A DNA stretch of 64,000 nt from Biformimicrobium ophioploci. GTDB lineage: Bacteria > Pseudomonadota > Gammaproteobacteria > Pseudomonadales > Cellvibrionaceae. Both the position numbers and the translations under genes were made by a program. Below are positions 52,154-63,509 of this stretch, one piece after another. The notes under the pieces were generated by a model. The model saw only the letters and a list, made by a program, of their open reading frames with translations. It was not told where the DNA came from and ran no database searches. Numbering within the stretch: position 1 is the stretch's first letter; each line of letters opens with the position of its first letter. The stretch is from NCBI RefSeq assembly GCF_030270605.1, contig NZ_BSYJ01000003.1, positions 310,001 to 374,000 on the forward strand. Direction: 5' to 3'.

Positions 52154-53341
52154 ATGACAATCGAAATTAAAGCGCCAACCTTTCCAGAATCCGTACAGGA
52201 CGGCACTGTTTCCACCTGGCACAAGCAACCGGGTGAAGCGGTTTCCCGTGATGAACTGATCGTTGATATTGAAACAGACAAGGTTGTGCTGGAGGTTGTT
52301 GCTCCGGCCGACGGCGCGCTGACCGAAATCATCAAGGGCGAGGGCGATACCGTCCTGTCCAACGAAGTAATCGCCAAGTTTGAAGCGGGCGCAGGCGCTG
52401 CGCCGTCTGCCGAAGCTGAAGAGGCCCCGGCTGCGGAAGCCGCAGCACCGGCGGCAGCGGGCGAAAAGATCGCCATGCCGTCTGCCAAGAAAATGGCGGC
52501 GGAGAAGGGCGTTGATATCGCCGCGGTTGAAGGCACCGGCAAAGGCGGCCGCGTACTGAAAGAAGACGTGATGAAGGCGGGTTCCGCACCGGCTGCTGCT
52601 GCAACTGCAGCTGCGGCGGTAGACGTACCGGCTGGCGAGCGCGTTGAGAAGCGTGTGCCGATGACCCGCCTGCGCAAGCGCATCGCCGAGCGCCTGCTGG
52701 ATGCGACCCAGTCCACCGCCATGCTGACCACGTTCAACGAGGTCAACATGAAGCCGATCATGGACCTGCGCAAGAGCTACAAGGATCTGTTCGAGAAGAA
52801 GCACAACGGCACCCGCCTCGGCTTCATGGGCTTCTTTGTGAAAGCGGCCACCGAAGCGCTGAAGCGCTACCCGGCGGTAAACGCTTCCATCGATGGCAAC
52901 GATATCGTGTACCACGGTTACCAGGATGTGGGCGTTGCGGTTTCCACCGAGAAAGGCCTGGTGGTTCCGGTACTGCGCAACTCTGAAAACATGGGCCTCG
53001 CGGACATCGAGAATACCATTCGCGACTACGCGATTCGTGCCCAGGCCGGCAAGCTCGGCATCGAGGAAATGACTGGTGGTACCTTCACCATCACCAACGG
53101 TGGTACCTTCGGCTCTCTGCTGTCTACCCCGATCCTGAACCCGCCGCAGACTGCGATCCTGGGCATGCACAAGATTCAGGAACGCCCGATGGCGGTAAAC
53201 GGCAAGGTGGAAATCCTGCCGATGATGTACCTGGCGCTGTCTTATGACCACCGCCTGATCGACGGTAAGGAAGCGGTTGGCTTCCTGGTGGCGATCAAGG
53301 AAATGATCGAGGATCCGGCACGCATCCTGCTGGAAATCTAA
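52154..53341 (+). CDS. sucB: Dihydrolipoyl succinyltransferase (E2 of 2-oxoglutarate dehydrogenase)
   Basis: The protein has 395 residues. One lipoyl domain (1-77) carries the lipoylated Lys43 in [12 protein letters not shown]. An Ala/Glu-rich linker leads to the E3-binding domain (about 107-142, [13 protein letters not shown]). A second Ala-rich linker follows, then the catalytic domain (about 165-395) with active-site His366 and Asp370 in [13 protein letters not shown]. It sits 56 bp after sucA. A small hairpin (AGCGTTTT/AAAACGCT, 53353-53370) lies just after its stop. Confidence 0.97.
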   Translation: MTIEIKAPTFPESVQDGTVSTWHKQPGEAVSRDELIVDIETDKVVLEVVAPADGALTEIIKGEGDTVLSNEVIAKFEAGAGAAPSAEAEEAPAAEAAAPAAAGEKIAMPSAKKMAAEKGVDIAAVEGTGKGGRVLKEDVMKAGSAPAAAATAAAAVDVPAGERVEKRVPMTRLRKRIAERLLDATQSTAMLTTFNEVNMKPIMDLRKSYKDLFEKKHNGTRLGFMGFFVKAATEALKRYPAVNASIDGNDIVYHGYQDVGVAVSTEKGLVVPVLRNSENMGLADIENTIRDYAIRAQAGKLGIEEMTGGTFTITNGGTFGSLLSTPILNPPQTAILGMHKIQERPMAVNGKVEILPMMYLALSYDHRLIDGKEAVGFLVAIKEMIEDPARILLEI

Positions 53342-53353
53342 AGGTATTTATAA

Positions 53354-54901
<1,548 letters not shown>

Positions 54902-54917
54902 GCGCGAGATTTAGAAA

Positions 54918-54953
54918 ACCGGGGCGGTGACGAACTGTCCCGGTATTTTTTTG
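54918..54953 (+). terminator. Terminator-like hairpin between lpd and sucC
   Basis: ACCGGGG (54918-54924) and TCCCGGT (54938-54944) form a 7-bp stem with one G-U pair and a 13-nt loop, followed by a run of T from 54946. It may separate the sucCD transcript or attenuate read-through. Confidence 0.65.
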
Positions 54954-55038
54954 GTGCAGCATTTCAAATTCCGCCAAGAGAAGTGAAAAGGCTGCAAGGT
55001 TCAATACACAGAACGTGTAGGAATATTGGTAGGAACTT

Positions 55039-56205
55039 ATGAACTTGCATGAGTATCAGGGCAAGCAACTGTTTGCTGAATACGGATTGCCTGTTTCCCA
55101 GGGGATCGCAGTAGACACCCCGGCGGCAGCGGCAGCAGCGGCAAAAGAAATTGGCGGAAATAAGTGGGTTGTAAAGGCCCAGGTGCACGCTGGTGGCCGC
55201 GGAAAGGCTGGCGGTGTAAAGCTGGTAGACAGCCCGGCAGAAGCGGAAGAGTTTGCGAAGAAGTGGCTGGGTGAAAACCTGGTAACTTACCAGACTGACG
55301 AGAATGGCCAGCCGGTATCCAAGATCCTGGTTGAAGACTGCACTGACATTGCTCAGGAGCTGTACCTGGGCGCGGTCGTTGACCGTTCTACCCGTCGCAT
55401 CGTTTTCATGGCGTCCACAGAGGGCGGCGTTGAAATCGAGAAGGTTGCGGAAGAGACTCCGGAAAAAATCCTGAAGGCCACTATCGACCCGCTGACCGGT
55501 GCGCAGCCGTACCAGGCGCGCGATCTGGCGTTCAAGCTGGGCCTGAATGCGACCCAGGTCAAGCAGTTCACCAAGATCTTCCTGGGCCTCGCCAAGATGT
55601 TCGAAGAGAAGGATCTGGCGCTGCTGGAAATCAACCCGCTGGTAATCACTGACGAAGGCAACCTGCACTGCCTGGACGCCAAGATCGTGATCGACAGCAA
55701 TGCCCTGTACCGTCAGCCGGCCCTGCGTGAAATGCACGACCCGAGCCAGGAAGACGCGCGCGAAGCGCACGCGGCCAAGTGGGACCTGAACTACGTGGCA
55801 CTGGATGGCAACATCGGCTGCATGGTGAACGGTGCTGGCCTGGCCATGGGCACCATGGACATCGTGAACCTGCACGGCGGCAGCCCTGCAAACTTCCTGG
55901 ACGTTGGCGGCGGCGCGACTAAAGAGCGTGTTGTTGAAGCGTTCAAGATCATTCTGTCTGACGAGAATGTGAAGGCAGTTCTGATCAACATCTTCGGCGG
56001 TATCGTACGCTGTGACCTGATTGCGGAAGGCGTAATCGGTGCGGTTGAAGAAGTTGGCGTTAAGGTACCGGTTGTTTGCCGCCTGGAAGGTAACAACGCG
56101 GAGCTGGGCTCCAAGGTGCTGGAAGAAAGCGGTCTGAACATCATTGCTGCGAGCAGCCTGACCGATGCCGCTCAGAAAGTGGTAGCTGCTGCGGAGGGCA
56201 AATAA
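55039..56205 (+). CDS. sucC: Succinyl-CoA synthetase beta subunit
   Basis: This 388-residue ATP-grasp subunit starts with the universal [39 protein letters not shown] is the nucleotide-binding ATP-grasp segment, and [17 protein letters not shown] is the C-terminal interface. It binds ADP or GDP and phosphorylates it with the phosphate from the SucD histidine. The start has AGGAAC upstream. Its TAA stop is immediately followed by the sucD ATG. Confidence 0.97.
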   Translation: MNLHEYQGKQLFAEYGLPVSQGIAVDTPAAAAAAAKEIGGNKWVVKAQVHAGGRGKAGGVKLVDSPAEAEEFAKKWLGENLVTYQTDENGQPVSKILVEDCTDIAQELYLGAVVDRSTRRIVFMASTEGGVEIEKVAEETPEKILKATIDPLTGAQPYQARDLAFKLGLNATQVKQFTKIFLGLAKMFEEKDLALLEINPLVITDEGNLHCLDAKIVIDSNALYRQPALREMHDPSQEDAREAHAAKWDLNYVALDGNIGCMVNGAGLAMGTMDIVNLHGGSPANFLDVGGGATKERVVEAFKIILSDENVKAVLINIFGGIVRCDLIAEGVIGAVEEVGVKVPVVCRLEGNNAELGSKVLEESGLNIIAASSLTDAAQKVVAAAEGK

Positions 56206-57078
56206 ATGAGCGTTCTGATCAATAAAGACACCAAGGTAATCTGTCAGGGCTTTACTGGCGGCCAGGGTACCTTCCACTCCGAGCAGGCGATTGCTTACGG
56301 CACCAAGATGGTTGGTGGTGTAACGCCGGGCAAGGGCGGTCAGACTCACCTGGGCCTGCCGGTGTTCAACACCGTAGCAGAAGCCGTGGCAGCGACCGGT
56401 GCGGAAGCCTCCGTGATCTACGTACCGGCACCGTTCTGTAAGGACTCCATCCTGGAAGCGGCCAATGGCGGTATCAAGCTGATCGTTTGTATCACCGAAG
56501 GTATCCCGACCATCGACATGCTCGAGTGCAAGGTCAAGTGTGACGAGCTGGGCGTACGCCTGATCGGCCCGAACTGCCCGGGTGTGATCACTCCGGGTGA
56601 GTGCAAGATCGGCATTATGCCGGGCCACATCCACAAGCCGGGCAAGGTCGGTATCGTATCCCGTTCCGGCACACTGACTTATGAAGCAGTGAAGCAGACC
56701 ACTGATTACGGCTTCGGCCAGTCCACCTGTGTGGGCATCGGTGGCGACCCGATTCCGGGCTCCAACTTCATCGACATCCTGGAAATGTTCCAGAATGACC
56801 CGCAGACCGAAGCGATCGTAATGATCGGTGAGATCGGCGGCACCGCAGAAGAAGAAGCCGCTGCGTACATCAAGGAAAACGTCACCAAGCCGGTGGTTTC
56901 CTACATCGCAGGCGTGACTGCACCTCCGGGCAAGCGTATGGGCCACGCTGGTGCGATCATCTCCGGCGGCAAGGGTACTGCGGACGAGAAGTTTGCGGCA
57001 CTCGAAGACGCAGGCGTCAAGACTGTGCGTTCACTCGCGCAGATCGGCGATGCGCTGAAAGAGGTTACCGGCTGGTAA
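56206..57078 (+). CDS. sucD: Succinyl-CoA synthetase alpha subunit
   Basis: The protein has 290 residues. The CoA-binding Rossmann fold has [17 protein letters not shown] at the start, followed by [18 protein letters not shown]. The phosphorylated active-site histidine is in [31 protein letters not shown] is the central signature. The ATG directly abuts the sucC stop, so the two subunits are made together. It ends the TCA operon, followed by a strong terminator. Confidence 0.97.
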   Translation: MSVLINKDTKVICQGFTGGQGTFHSEQAIAYGTKMVGGVTPGKGGQTHLGLPVFNTVAEAVAATGAEASVIYVPAPFCKDSILEAANGGIKLIVCITEGIPTIDMLECKVKCDELGVRLIGPNCPGVITPGECKIGIMPGHIHKPGKVGIVSRSGTLTYEAVKQTTDYGFGQSTCVGIGGDPIPGSNFIDILEMFQNDPQTEAIVMIGEIGGTAEEEAAAYIKENVTKPVVSYIAGVTAPPGKRMGHAGAIISGGKGTADEKFAALEDAGVKTVRSLAQIGDALKEVTGW

Positions 57079-57103
57079 GTTCATTACTGCTGCAAACCTT
57101 GCG

Positions 57104-57133
57104 AAAGGCCGCTCACAGAGCGGCCTTTTTTTA
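57104..57133 (+). terminator. Rho-independent terminator of the sdh-suc operon
   Basis: AAAGGCCGCTC and GAGCGGCCTTT pair around a short loop and continue into a run of seven T, 26 bp after the sucD stop. Confidence 0.9.
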
Positions 57134-57263
57134 TGCTTGCACGCCCGCTAATCGCGAATGGAACTATGGGCGCCCGGCGCATCAATCATCCACCTGCTAG
57201 GCTTGAGGTATCGCGTGGCAGAACTGTCGCGAGACAACTGGTTCAGGCAAACAGGTATCCGAT

Positions 57264-57713
57264 ATGTGGCAAGTAATGCGTAAGGGTGGTTATCTCGCAT
57301 TGGCGCTGGTGGTTCTGCTGCTGGCTGCAGGGCAGGTCAGTGCGGACGCGCACAAGAAAAAGGGGCTGGGTGCCGATTTCTGGGAAAAGTATGCAGATAT
57401 CACTGACTGGATGACCCTGGAAATGAAGTTGACGCCGGAGCAAGAGAAGAAGGTGTTACCGATGTTGCAGGACAGCTTCAAGAGCAAGGTTCAGGTACTC
57501 AAGGACTACGGTTTTGAGGTTGGCAAGAAACCCGAGTTGAGCTGCGAACAGATCCTGGAGATCGATGAGAAAATATTGAAAGTGCGGGTGGAAACCGTGA
57601 AAAAAGTGAAGCCGGAACTGTCCGAAGAGCAGGTGCAGTCCTATATCGATATTGTCCGCGGCTTCCATATGGATATGAAGGAACGCCTGCTGGATCTGGA
57701 GAAGGGACACTGA
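57264..57713 (+). CDS. Small periplasmic helical protein with an LTPEQ motif (Spy/CpxP-like)
   Basis: The protein has 149 residues from ATG 57264, with AGG upstream; ATG 57276 is an alternative. A signal peptide (about 1-28, ending VSADA) precedes an all-helical, Lys/Glu-rich mature protein. MKLTPEQEKKVLPML matches the LTxxQ pattern of Spy/CpxP-type periplasmic chaperones, and PELSEEQVQSYIDIV gives a second similar helix. A single cysteine (LSCEQILEI) is present. Overall similarity to Spy is limited, so the call is a structural analogy. It is monocistronic between two terminator hairpins. Confidence 0.6.
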   Translation: MWQVMRKGGYLALALVVLLLAAGQVSADAHKKKGLGADFWEKYADITDWMTLEMKLTPEQEKKVLPMLQDSFKSKVQVLKDYGFEVGKKPELSCEQILEIDEKILKVRVETVKKVKPELSEEQVQSYIDIVRGFHMDMKERLLDLEKGH

Positions 57714-57788
57714 GGCGTCAGGTAAAACCGGAAATACTGGTCGAATTTCGTCCACCGACCTGTTAGACTCCGCTGCCGCATTTGAACA

Positions 57789-57815
57789 GGGTGTGACTGA
57801 TGGTCACGCCCTTTT
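57789..57815 (+). terminator. Hairpin with short T-tract upstream of the DEAD-box helicase gene
   Basis: GGGTGTGAC (57789-57797) and GTCACGCCC (57803-57811) form a 9-bp stem with one G-U pair and a 5-nt loop, followed by TTTT. It could end the preceding small gene or act as an attenuator in the helicase leader, which starts 77 bp later. Confidence 0.55.
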
Positions 57816-57891
57816 CTATGCTTCAAATATACCAGACGCATTTCCACGGTGAGTAACGACACGGCGATGTGTCTCCTCAGGTGATGTGTAA

Positions 57892-59694
57892 ATGACTGAT
57901 AATTCCCAGGTAACCAGCTTTGACGAGCTGGGCCTTCCCTCGTCCATCCTCGACGCTATCCGTAAAGTCGGGTATGAGACGCCGTCCCCGATCCAGGCTG
58001 CGACTATCCCGCACCTGCTCGAGGGGCGCGATGTGCTGGGCCTTGCCCAGACCGGTACCGGCAAGACGGCTGCTTTTGCGTTGCCGATTCTCGCCAATAT
58101 CGATTTGCGCCAGAAATCCCCGCAGGTACTGGTACTGGCGCCTACCCGTGAGCTGGCCATCCAGGTTGCCGAAGCCTTCCAGACTTACGCGCAGGGCATC
58201 CGCGATTTCCACGTTGCTGCGATCTACGGTGGTGCCGACTACCGCGGCCAGCTGCGCCAGCTGAAGCGCGGCGCACACGTGATTGTAGGTACCCCCGGAC
58301 GGGTAATGGACCATATGCGTCGCGGTTCACTGGATATTTCCGAGCTGCGTACCATGGTGCTCGATGAAGCCGACGAAATGCTGCGCATGGGCTTTATTGA
58401 CGATGTGCGCTGGATCCTCGATCACGCGCCGGAAGAGCGTCAGGTGGCACTCTTCTCCGCCACCATGCCCAAGGAAATCCACGCGATCGTCGGCGACTAC
58501 CTGAACGATCCGGCGGAGGTGAAGTTCCAGGTCAAGACGCGCACGGCGGAAACCATCCGCCAGCGCTTTATGATTGTGAGTAATGCGCGCAAGATGGAAG
58601 TGCTCACGCGCATCCTTGAGGCCGAGCCTGTAGACGGCATGATCATCTTTGTGCGCACCAAAAATGCCACGGTGGAAGTGTCTGACAAGCTTTCTGCGCG
58701 CGGTTTTGCCAGCTCGGCGCTGAATGGCGACATGGCGCAGAATCTGCGCGAAAACGTAATCGACAAGCTGAAGAAAGGCCGCCTGGATATCGTGGTTGCC
58801 ACCGACGTTGCCGCGCGCGGTATCGACGTCGAGCGTATCAGCCACGTGATCAATTTCGATATCCCTTACGATGCCGAAGCCTATGTGCACCGCATCGGTC
58901 GTACCGGCCGTGCGGGCCGAGAGGGCGACGCTATCCTGTTTGTGGCGCCGCGTGAGAAGCGCATGCTCAGTATTATCGAGCGCGCCACCCGCAAGCAGCT
59001 GGAGCAGCTTGAGCTGCCGAGCGTCGACAAGATCAACGATGTGCGTATCGCCAAGTTCCGCCAGCGGATCAGCGATACCATTACTTCTTCCTCAGAAGTC
59101 AGCTTCTTCCGTGACATGCTGATGGAATACATCCGCGAGCACGACCTGGCACCAGAGGATGTTGCCGCGGCACTCGCGGTCATGGCACAGGGCGACCAGC
59201 CGCTGATTCTCAAAGAGGAAATGCCGGCTCCGCGTGAGCGCCGCGAACGTGAGCCACGCGAGCGCCGGGAGCGCGGTGAGCGGGGCGACAGGGGTGAAAG
59301 ACCGCGTCGCAGGGACAAGAGCCTGGCAAGCGCACCGGCCGCAGATGAAGGTTCCGAGCGTTTCCGCATCTTTGTCGGCCATGAGCACGGCGCCAAGCCC
59401 GGCAACATTGTTGGTGCCATAGCCAACGAGGCTGGCATTGATGCCAGCTATATCGGCCGTATCGAAATCTATGACCGTTTCTCCACCGTGGATCTGCCGG
59501 AAGGCATGCCGAAAGAAGTATTTCAGCACCTGAAAAAAGTGCGGGTGGCCGGTGAGGCATTGAAAATCATCCACGAGAAGGACGCGCCGGATACCCCGGA
59601 CGACAGCTTCCGCTCCAAGCCGCGCCGCAAGCCGGACCTCAAGCGCAAGCCGGACTTCAAGAAAAAGCAGGGTTTCAACAAGAAACGCGACTAA
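57892..59694 (+). CDS. deaD: DEAD-box ATP-dependent RNA helicase, DeaD/CsdA type
   Basis: The protein has 600 residues. The helicase core (about 8-365) shows a Q motif (TPSPIQAATIP), motif I AQTGTGKTAAFAL, Ia PTRELAIQV, motif II VLDEADEML, motif III FSATMP, and motifs V-VI TDVAARGIDVERISHV and YVHRIGRTGRAGR. A dimerisation region follows. Then come an Arg/Glu-rich linker (about 440-470), a DbpA-type RNA-binding domain (about 485-560) and a basic Lys/Arg tail. Homologues remodel RNA during ribosome assembly and in the cold. The hairpin and long leader upstream suggest post-transcriptional control. Confidence 0.94.
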   Translation: MTDNSQVTSFDELGLPSSILDAIRKVGYETPSPIQAATIPHLLEGRDVLGLAQTGTGKTAAFALPILANIDLRQKSPQVLVLAPTRELAIQVAEAFQTYAQGIRDFHVAAIYGGADYRGQLRQLKRGAHVIVGTPGRVMDHMRRGSLDISELRTMVLDEADEMLRMGFIDDVRWILDHAPEERQVALFSATMPKEIHAIVGDYLNDPAEVKFQVKTRTAETIRQRFMIVSNARKMEVLTRILEAEPVDGMIIFVRTKNATVEVSDKLSARGFASSALNGDMAQNLRENVIDKLKKGRLDIVVATDVAARGIDVERISHVINFDIPYDAEAYVHRIGRTGRAGREGDAILFVAPREKRMLSIIERATRKQLEQLELPSVDKINDVRIAKFRQRISDTITSSSEVSFFRDMLMEYIREHDLAPEDVAAALAVMAQGDQPLILKEEMPAPRERREREPRERRERGERGDRGERPRRRDKSLASAPAADEGSERFRIFVGHEHGAKPGNIVGAIANEAGIDASYIGRIEIYDRFSTVDLPEGMPKEVFQHLKKVRVAGEALKIIHEKDAPDTPDDSFRSKPRRKPDLKRKPDFKKKQGFNKKRD

Positions 59695-59696
59695 AA

Positions 59697-59723
59697 AAAT
59701 GGCGCCCCTCGGGGCGCCATTTT
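59697..59723. terminator. Bidirectional terminator between deaD and the PLP-enzyme gene
   Basis: AAAATGGCGCCCC and GGGGCGCCATTTT pair perfectly around TC, giving A/T runs on both sides, so it can serve both convergent genes. The TAA stop of the reverse-strand gene (59722-59724) lies in its edge. Confidence 0.9.
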
Positions 59724-60981
59724 ACGTTTGGGAAAACACCGGCCAGTAGGCCTGAACTTTTCCGTCTTCAAAAACAGCCAGATCGCCAAACTGCAGGAAT
59801 ACAAATTCACTTTGGGTTGGGCGCAGGAATACCCAGTCGTCCACCCGTAGATCGGTGGCTTCTGAGCCGTTGAGCATTTCCTGGTTGGTGGAGCGGCCGT
59901 AGAGCGGGTTTACGCTGAGGCCGGCTGGCGACACCGGCTCGGCTTTCCATGCACCGCCATAGGTGAACACGGTGCGCCTACGGTTGGGATCCCAAAGGGA
60001 CTGCAATGGCCCCAGGTTGATGCCCGGTATCTGAACGCTGCCAGTGCTCTTAAGGACTGGTGTGGCGATATACGAAGCGGGGACATGGTCGGCCAGCGTC
60101 GGTATGTCAAAGTCGGACGGTTTGACCAGGCACGATCCCGCAGCCAGTTCATTGAAGGGATAGTCGCCGTGATTGTAGAGCTGGTAGGTCGGGCTGCCGG
60201 CACAATTGAGAATCACATCCCCGGGCCAGTCGTCGCCGAGGTGTGACTTCGCAAGCTCCACGTAATGGCTATATGCCGTCATGGCCTTATCCCGGTAGGT
60301 CTCGGGATTGCCCGGGACTTTCACTACGTGGGGTTCGTAGCCCATCAGCCCGGTAAACTGGAGGTGGCTGGCCGACCGGATTTCATCCAGCATCTTTAGT
60401 AGTTGCGTGTCTGTCTGCACACCGCCTCGATGCAGGCCGACATCCAGCTCGATGCATACCTGCAGCTGCTCATTGAGTTCTGCCGCAAGGCGAGCGTATT
60501 GTTGCACCCGCGCTGGCGTATCCATCAGCCAGTGCAACTGCCGCGATGGATTGAAGGTTGTATTTGGCCGCTGTTGGTAGAAAGCTGCCGCGGCCGCAAC
60601 CGGCATAGGTTTGCCGAGCAGGACGTCGGCTTCGGGCAAATCTTCAGCGACGCGACTGATAAATGGCTGATGAAACAACATCAGCCGGTTGCTACCTGAA
60701 ATCTGCATGACTTCGCGGAGCAAGGGAATTGAGGGCAGGGACTTGGCCACGATACGATACGCAAAGCGATTGTCGATGTGGCCAAGCAGGGTGTCGATAT
60801 TCGCGCGCAGTAGCTTCCTGTCGATCACCAGACGCGGCCCGCTATGACCGGCGCTGTCCAGCGCCGAGCTCAGAGTGCGGAAGTAGGGGGCGTGCGGTGC
60901 ACCCCGGTCACTCGGGCGGAGCAGGAGGCCTGCTCCAGCGGCGCCGGCCAGCCCACCCAAAAGCAGCGTACGTCGTTTCAT
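59722..60981 (-). CDS. Exported alanine-racemase-fold PLP enzyme (D-threonine aldolase/DSD1-like)
   Basis: The protein has 419 residues. The N-terminus MKRRTLLLGGLAGAAGAGLLL has a twin-arginine pattern and a hydrophobic core, so export folded by Tat is likely. The fold is the alanine-racemase N-terminal barrel, with the PLP lysine probably in RIVAKSLPSIPLL, followed by the C-terminal domain of D-threonine aldolase or D-serine dehydratase enzymes (metal-binding His/Cys near the end). Whether the substrate is a D-hydroxy-amino acid is uncertain. It is the last gene of a reverse-strand cluster of exported oxidoreductases, 26 bp after the lactone-oxidase-type gene. Confidence 0.75.
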   Translation of the reverse strand: MKRRTLLLGGLAGAAGAGLLLRPSDRGAPHAPYFRTLSSALDSAGHSGPRLVIDRKLLRANIDTLLGHIDNRFAYRIVAKSLPSIPLLREVMQISGSNRLMLFHQPFISRVAEDLPEADVLLGKPMPVAAAAAFYQQRPNTTFNPSRQLHWLMDTPARVQQYARLAAELNEQLQVCIELDVGLHRGGVQTDTQLLKMLDEIRSASHLQFTGLMGYEPHVVKVPGNPETYRDKAMTAYSHYVELAKSHLGDDWPGDVILNCAGSPTYQLYNHGDYPFNELAAGSCLVKPSDFDIPTLADHVPASYIATPVLKSTGSVQIPGINLGPLQSLWDPNRRRTVFTYGGAWKAEPVSPAGLSVNPLYGRSTNQEMLNGSEATDLRVDDWVFLRPTQSEFVFLQFGDLAVFEDGKVQAYWPVFSQT

Positions 60982-61007
60982 CCAGGCTCCAAAGTCAATA
61001 AAAGCCG

Positions 61008-62378
61008 TTAGCCAAACAGGCCGTGCAGGTAATCGTTCAGGAAGCGGCCGTGCGGGTCGAGCTCACGGCGCACGGCTGCGAAGTCGTCCCAGCGAGGGTA
61101 CAGGGCGCGCAATTGTTCCCCGTTCAGGGTGTTGAGCTTACCCCAATGCGGGCGGCCCTGATATTTCTGCAGGATCGGCTCGATGGTCTGGAAGTAGGGC
61201 TGGAAATCTTCTTCGAAGTAGCGGTGTACCGCGATGGAGATACTGTCGCGCTTGTAGAAGGGGCTCAGCCACATATCATCGCCTTTTACAAAGCGCACTT
61301 CGATCGGGAAGAATACCTCATGGTGTTGCGACTCCAGCGCGTCGCGGATTTCTTTTAGTGCCTGCAGGCCGGTTTCCCGAGGCAGGTGGTATTCCATCTC
61401 GTTGAATCGTACGTTGCGCTCGCTGGTGTAGTTTTTCCACGACCGCTCGATGGTGATCTCGTCCGGTACCGTCCTGGCGTAGCTCCCGAGGATCAGTTCC
61501 CGCAGGCCCGGGGACCAGGAAAGCCAGTCCCGCGCAGTCTTAAGCTCCATTGCCCCTTCATTGCTATCCAGCTTTTCCGTACTGCTGATTGGCTCATCAG
61601 TGAGATCATGTGCATCGGTAAAGCCCATGCCGGAGAACGGGATATAGTAGAACTCAAAATTGCGGTGAGCATCCGCCATGTCTTGGGCGATTTCGAGAAT
61701 TTCGTCAAACTCGCGCCAGACAGTTTCCCGGCGCAGTCGGTAGGTGGCCTGGTTTTGCATGCGCACCTGAGTAATAACACCCAGGCTTCCCAGAGAAACC
61801 CGGGCAGCCTCGAAGACCTCGGGATTATTCTGCGCATCGCAGTCGACCAGCGTGCCGTCTGCGGTAACCAGCTGTAAGCCGGTTACATAGGCGGACAGGC
61901 AGCTCAGACCGGCGCCGGTGCCGTGCGTGGCAGTGGCCAGGCACCCGGCAAGGGACTGCGCATCAATATCAGGCATGTTAATGAGGGCCTGTCCCTGCTC
62001 ACTAAGGGGCTGGCCGATTTCACCGAGTCGGGTGCCGGCCATGATGGTCGCCTGTAGTTTCTCGTCATCGTGATCGACAACGCCACTCAGGCGGGATAGG
62101 GAAACAATGGTGTGATCGGTAGGGACTAGCGGGGTGAAAGAATGTCCCGCGCCTACCGGGCGAACAATACCCCGAGTGGACGCCAGTAATTCCTGCAGCT
62201 CCGCCACAGATGCCGGGGCCTTGCGAGATTCCGGGAAGCACTGCTGCGATCCCGACCAGTTGCGCCAGGGGAGGCGACGTTTACCTCCGCCGGTTTGTGC
62301 CAATGCACCGAGTGGCGCAAGTTGGGTACCAATGGCTGCGGCGACCATCGCGCTGAGCATTGTGCGGCGTGTGAGCAT
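61008..62378 (-). CDS. Tat-exported FAD-linked oxidase, aldonolactone-oxidase (ALO/GulLO) family
   Basis: The protein has 456 residues from ATG 62378; the ATG shares a base with the TGA of the cytochrome gene (TGATG), which fixes the start. MLTRRTMLSAMVAAAIG is a twin-arginine-type leader ending near ALAQ. The FAD-binding PCMH domain has RPVGAGHSFTPLV, TLVDCDAQNNPEVF and SLGSLGVITQVRMQ. The C-terminal ALO domain has the conserved HWGK (GRPHWGKLNTL) near residue 410. Family members oxidise L-gulono-, L-galactono- or D-arabinono-1,4-lactone or alditols. The residue that would carry covalent flavin in some members is not evident. The substrate is unknown. Confidence 0.85.
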   Translation of the reverse strand: MLTRRTMLSAMVAAAIGTQLAPLGALAQTGGGKRRLPWRNWSGSQQCFPESRKAPASVAELQELLASTRGIVRPVGAGHSFTPLVPTDHTIVSLSRLSGVVDHDDEKLQATIMAGTRLGEIGQPLSEQGQALINMPDIDAQSLAGCLATATHGTGAGLSCLSAYVTGLQLVTADGTLVDCDAQNNPEVFEAARVSLGSLGVITQVRMQNQATYRLRRETVWREFDEILEIAQDMADAHRNFEFYYIPFSGMGFTDAHDLTDEPISSTEKLDSNEGAMELKTARDWLSWSPGLRELILGSYARTVPDEITIERSWKNYTSERNVRFNEMEYHLPRETGLQALKEIRDALESQHHEVFFPIEVRFVKGDDMWLSPFYKRDSISIAVHRYFEEDFQPYFQTIEPILQKYQGRPHWGKLNTLNGEQLRALYPRWDDFAAVRRELDPHGRFLNDYLHGLFG

Positions 62379-62737
62379 CAGTCTTTTCCTCTGGCCATAA
62401 ATTCGATCAGGGCCTCGAACTGATCCAGGTCGCAGTCCATGCACATACCGAAGGGCGGCATGCCCCCTGAGCCATTCACGACATTGTTCACCAGTGTGTC
62501 CATGCCTTTTTCCAGACGCGGCGACCAGCCTGCCACATCGCCGGTCAGCGGCGCGCCGGTCGCAGCAACGGTATGGCAGCTTCTGCAACTGCGGCTGTAG
62601 ATTTCTGCCAGCGCCGGGTCTGCCGGTTGTAGTACCTGGCTTGTTGCCTGATCAAACTCCGTGGTGCTACCCATATCCTTACCGCAGCCAGCAGTGAACG
62701 CAATCAGGGCAATAAGTATTACGCGAATCATCATCAC
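62378..62737 (-). CDS. Monohaem cytochrome c lipoprotein
   Basis: The protein has 119 residues. The signal ends in FTAGC, a good lipobox (Cys18). One haem-binding CRSCH site lies at about residues 51-55 and the distal methionine is probably in GGMPPFGMCMDC. This resembles class I c5-type cytochromes. It would carry electrons from the linked flavoproteins to the respiratory chain at the periplasmic face of a membrane. It is encoded 7 bp after the subunit-3-like gene and overlaps the lactone-oxidase-type gene by one base. Confidence 0.85.
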   Translation of the reverse strand: MMMIRVILIALIAFTAGCGKDMGSTTEFDQATSQVLQPADPALAEIYSRSCRSCHTVAATGAPLTGDVAGWSPRLEKGMDTLVNNVVNGSGGMPPFGMCMDCDLDQFEALIEFMARGKD

Positions 62738-62744
62738 ATTTACC

Positions 62745-63509
62745 TCAGGCGTAGGCGTATTCAGTCAGTCCAAGTTCCTCCAGCACACCTTCCAGGTGCG
62801 CCTTGGCTTCCGCCGTGGGGCCAGGGTAGTCGCCGGCGATCGGCTTGTTACCCTGGTATCCGATGTCGCGAGTCCCTTCCGGCGAACTGAAGTAGGCAAT
62901 ACTGATCAGCGTGCGCACGCCGTCAAAAACGCGTGCCATGTAGGCAAAGCGGAGGTCCGACTCTGCTTTCTCGTACGCGATGTCGTCGATGATTTCGAGT
63001 TGTTGCTGTGGCGATGCCTGCACGAAATTCTTGCCGAAGCGTCGAGTGGACTCTTCATCCAGCCAGACAAGTCCGGAAAGAATCTCCACGCGGTCAGCCT
63101 GAAAGCTGGGATAGGGGGCGCTGACCCACTCATCGATCACATCGGTAACCTGTACTTCGGAGGCCGATGGATTACTGCCTTCACGGGGAATCAGAATGTC
63201 CGCGATGACAGAAACCAGTTTACGTTGTGCAGCGGTCATGGTGAGTGGCCACGGACGCGTCGGCGGTTGAAGCAGGTTCGGGTCTGTGCCGTAGCCTTTT
63301 CCGGTAATGGGCTCCAGCTTCAGGTCGGGCCAGTTGCCGGCGATTTTTGCCGCCGAGACCAGTGCCTTTTCACAGCCGCTGATCAGTGGCAGGGTCAGGC
63401 CTGCACTGATCGCGCCAAGCCACTTGAGTGCCTGCCGTCGTGAGACGCGGCCACGGGGTGCTTCTTCAGTGGCCGGGATACGGTGTTGGATATGAAAATT
63501 CTGGTTCAT
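62745..63509 (-). CDS. Gluconate 2-dehydrogenase subunit-3-like Tat lipoprotein
   Basis: The protein has 254 residues. The N-terminus has a twin-arginine motif (RVSRRQALKWLG), a hydrophobic core and a lipobox-like LISGC, so it is probably a Tat-exported lipoprotein. The rest matches the small gluconate 2-dehydrogenase subunit 3 family, including LVSVIADILIPRE and a C-terminal YFSSPEGTRDIGYQG and DYPGP. Subunit 3 escorts and partners a GMC flavoprotein; here that gene ends at the same base (TAATG overlap). It supports a membrane-tethered sugar or alcohol dehydrogenase. Confidence 0.85.
   Translation of the reverse strand: MNQNFHIQHRIPATEEAPRGRVSRRQALKWLGAISAGLTLPLISGCEKALVSAAKIAGNWPDLKLEPITGKGYGTDPNLLQPPTRPWPLTMTAAQRKLVSVIADILIPREGSNPSASEVQVTDVIDEWVSAPYPSFQADRVEILSGLVWLDEESTRRFGKNFVQASPQQQLEIIDDIAYEKAESDLRFAYMARVFDGVRTLISIAYFSSPEGTRDIGYQGNKPIAGDYPGPTAEAKAHLEGVLEELGLTEYAYA

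Noticed and set aside
54964-56946. A 660-residue open frame on the reverse strand across sucC and sucD
   Set aside because: It is exactly antisense to two certain genes, has no recognisable domain or RBS, and arises from the strong GC bias at third codon positions. The same applies to the long reverse frame over sdhA (46641-48293) and the forward frame over the amidohydrolase (40453-42093).
62379-62588. N-terminal extension of the lactone-oxidase-type gene to 62588
   Set aside because: It would overlap the cytochrome c gene by 210 bp and hide the twin-arginine leader that begins at ATG 62378.
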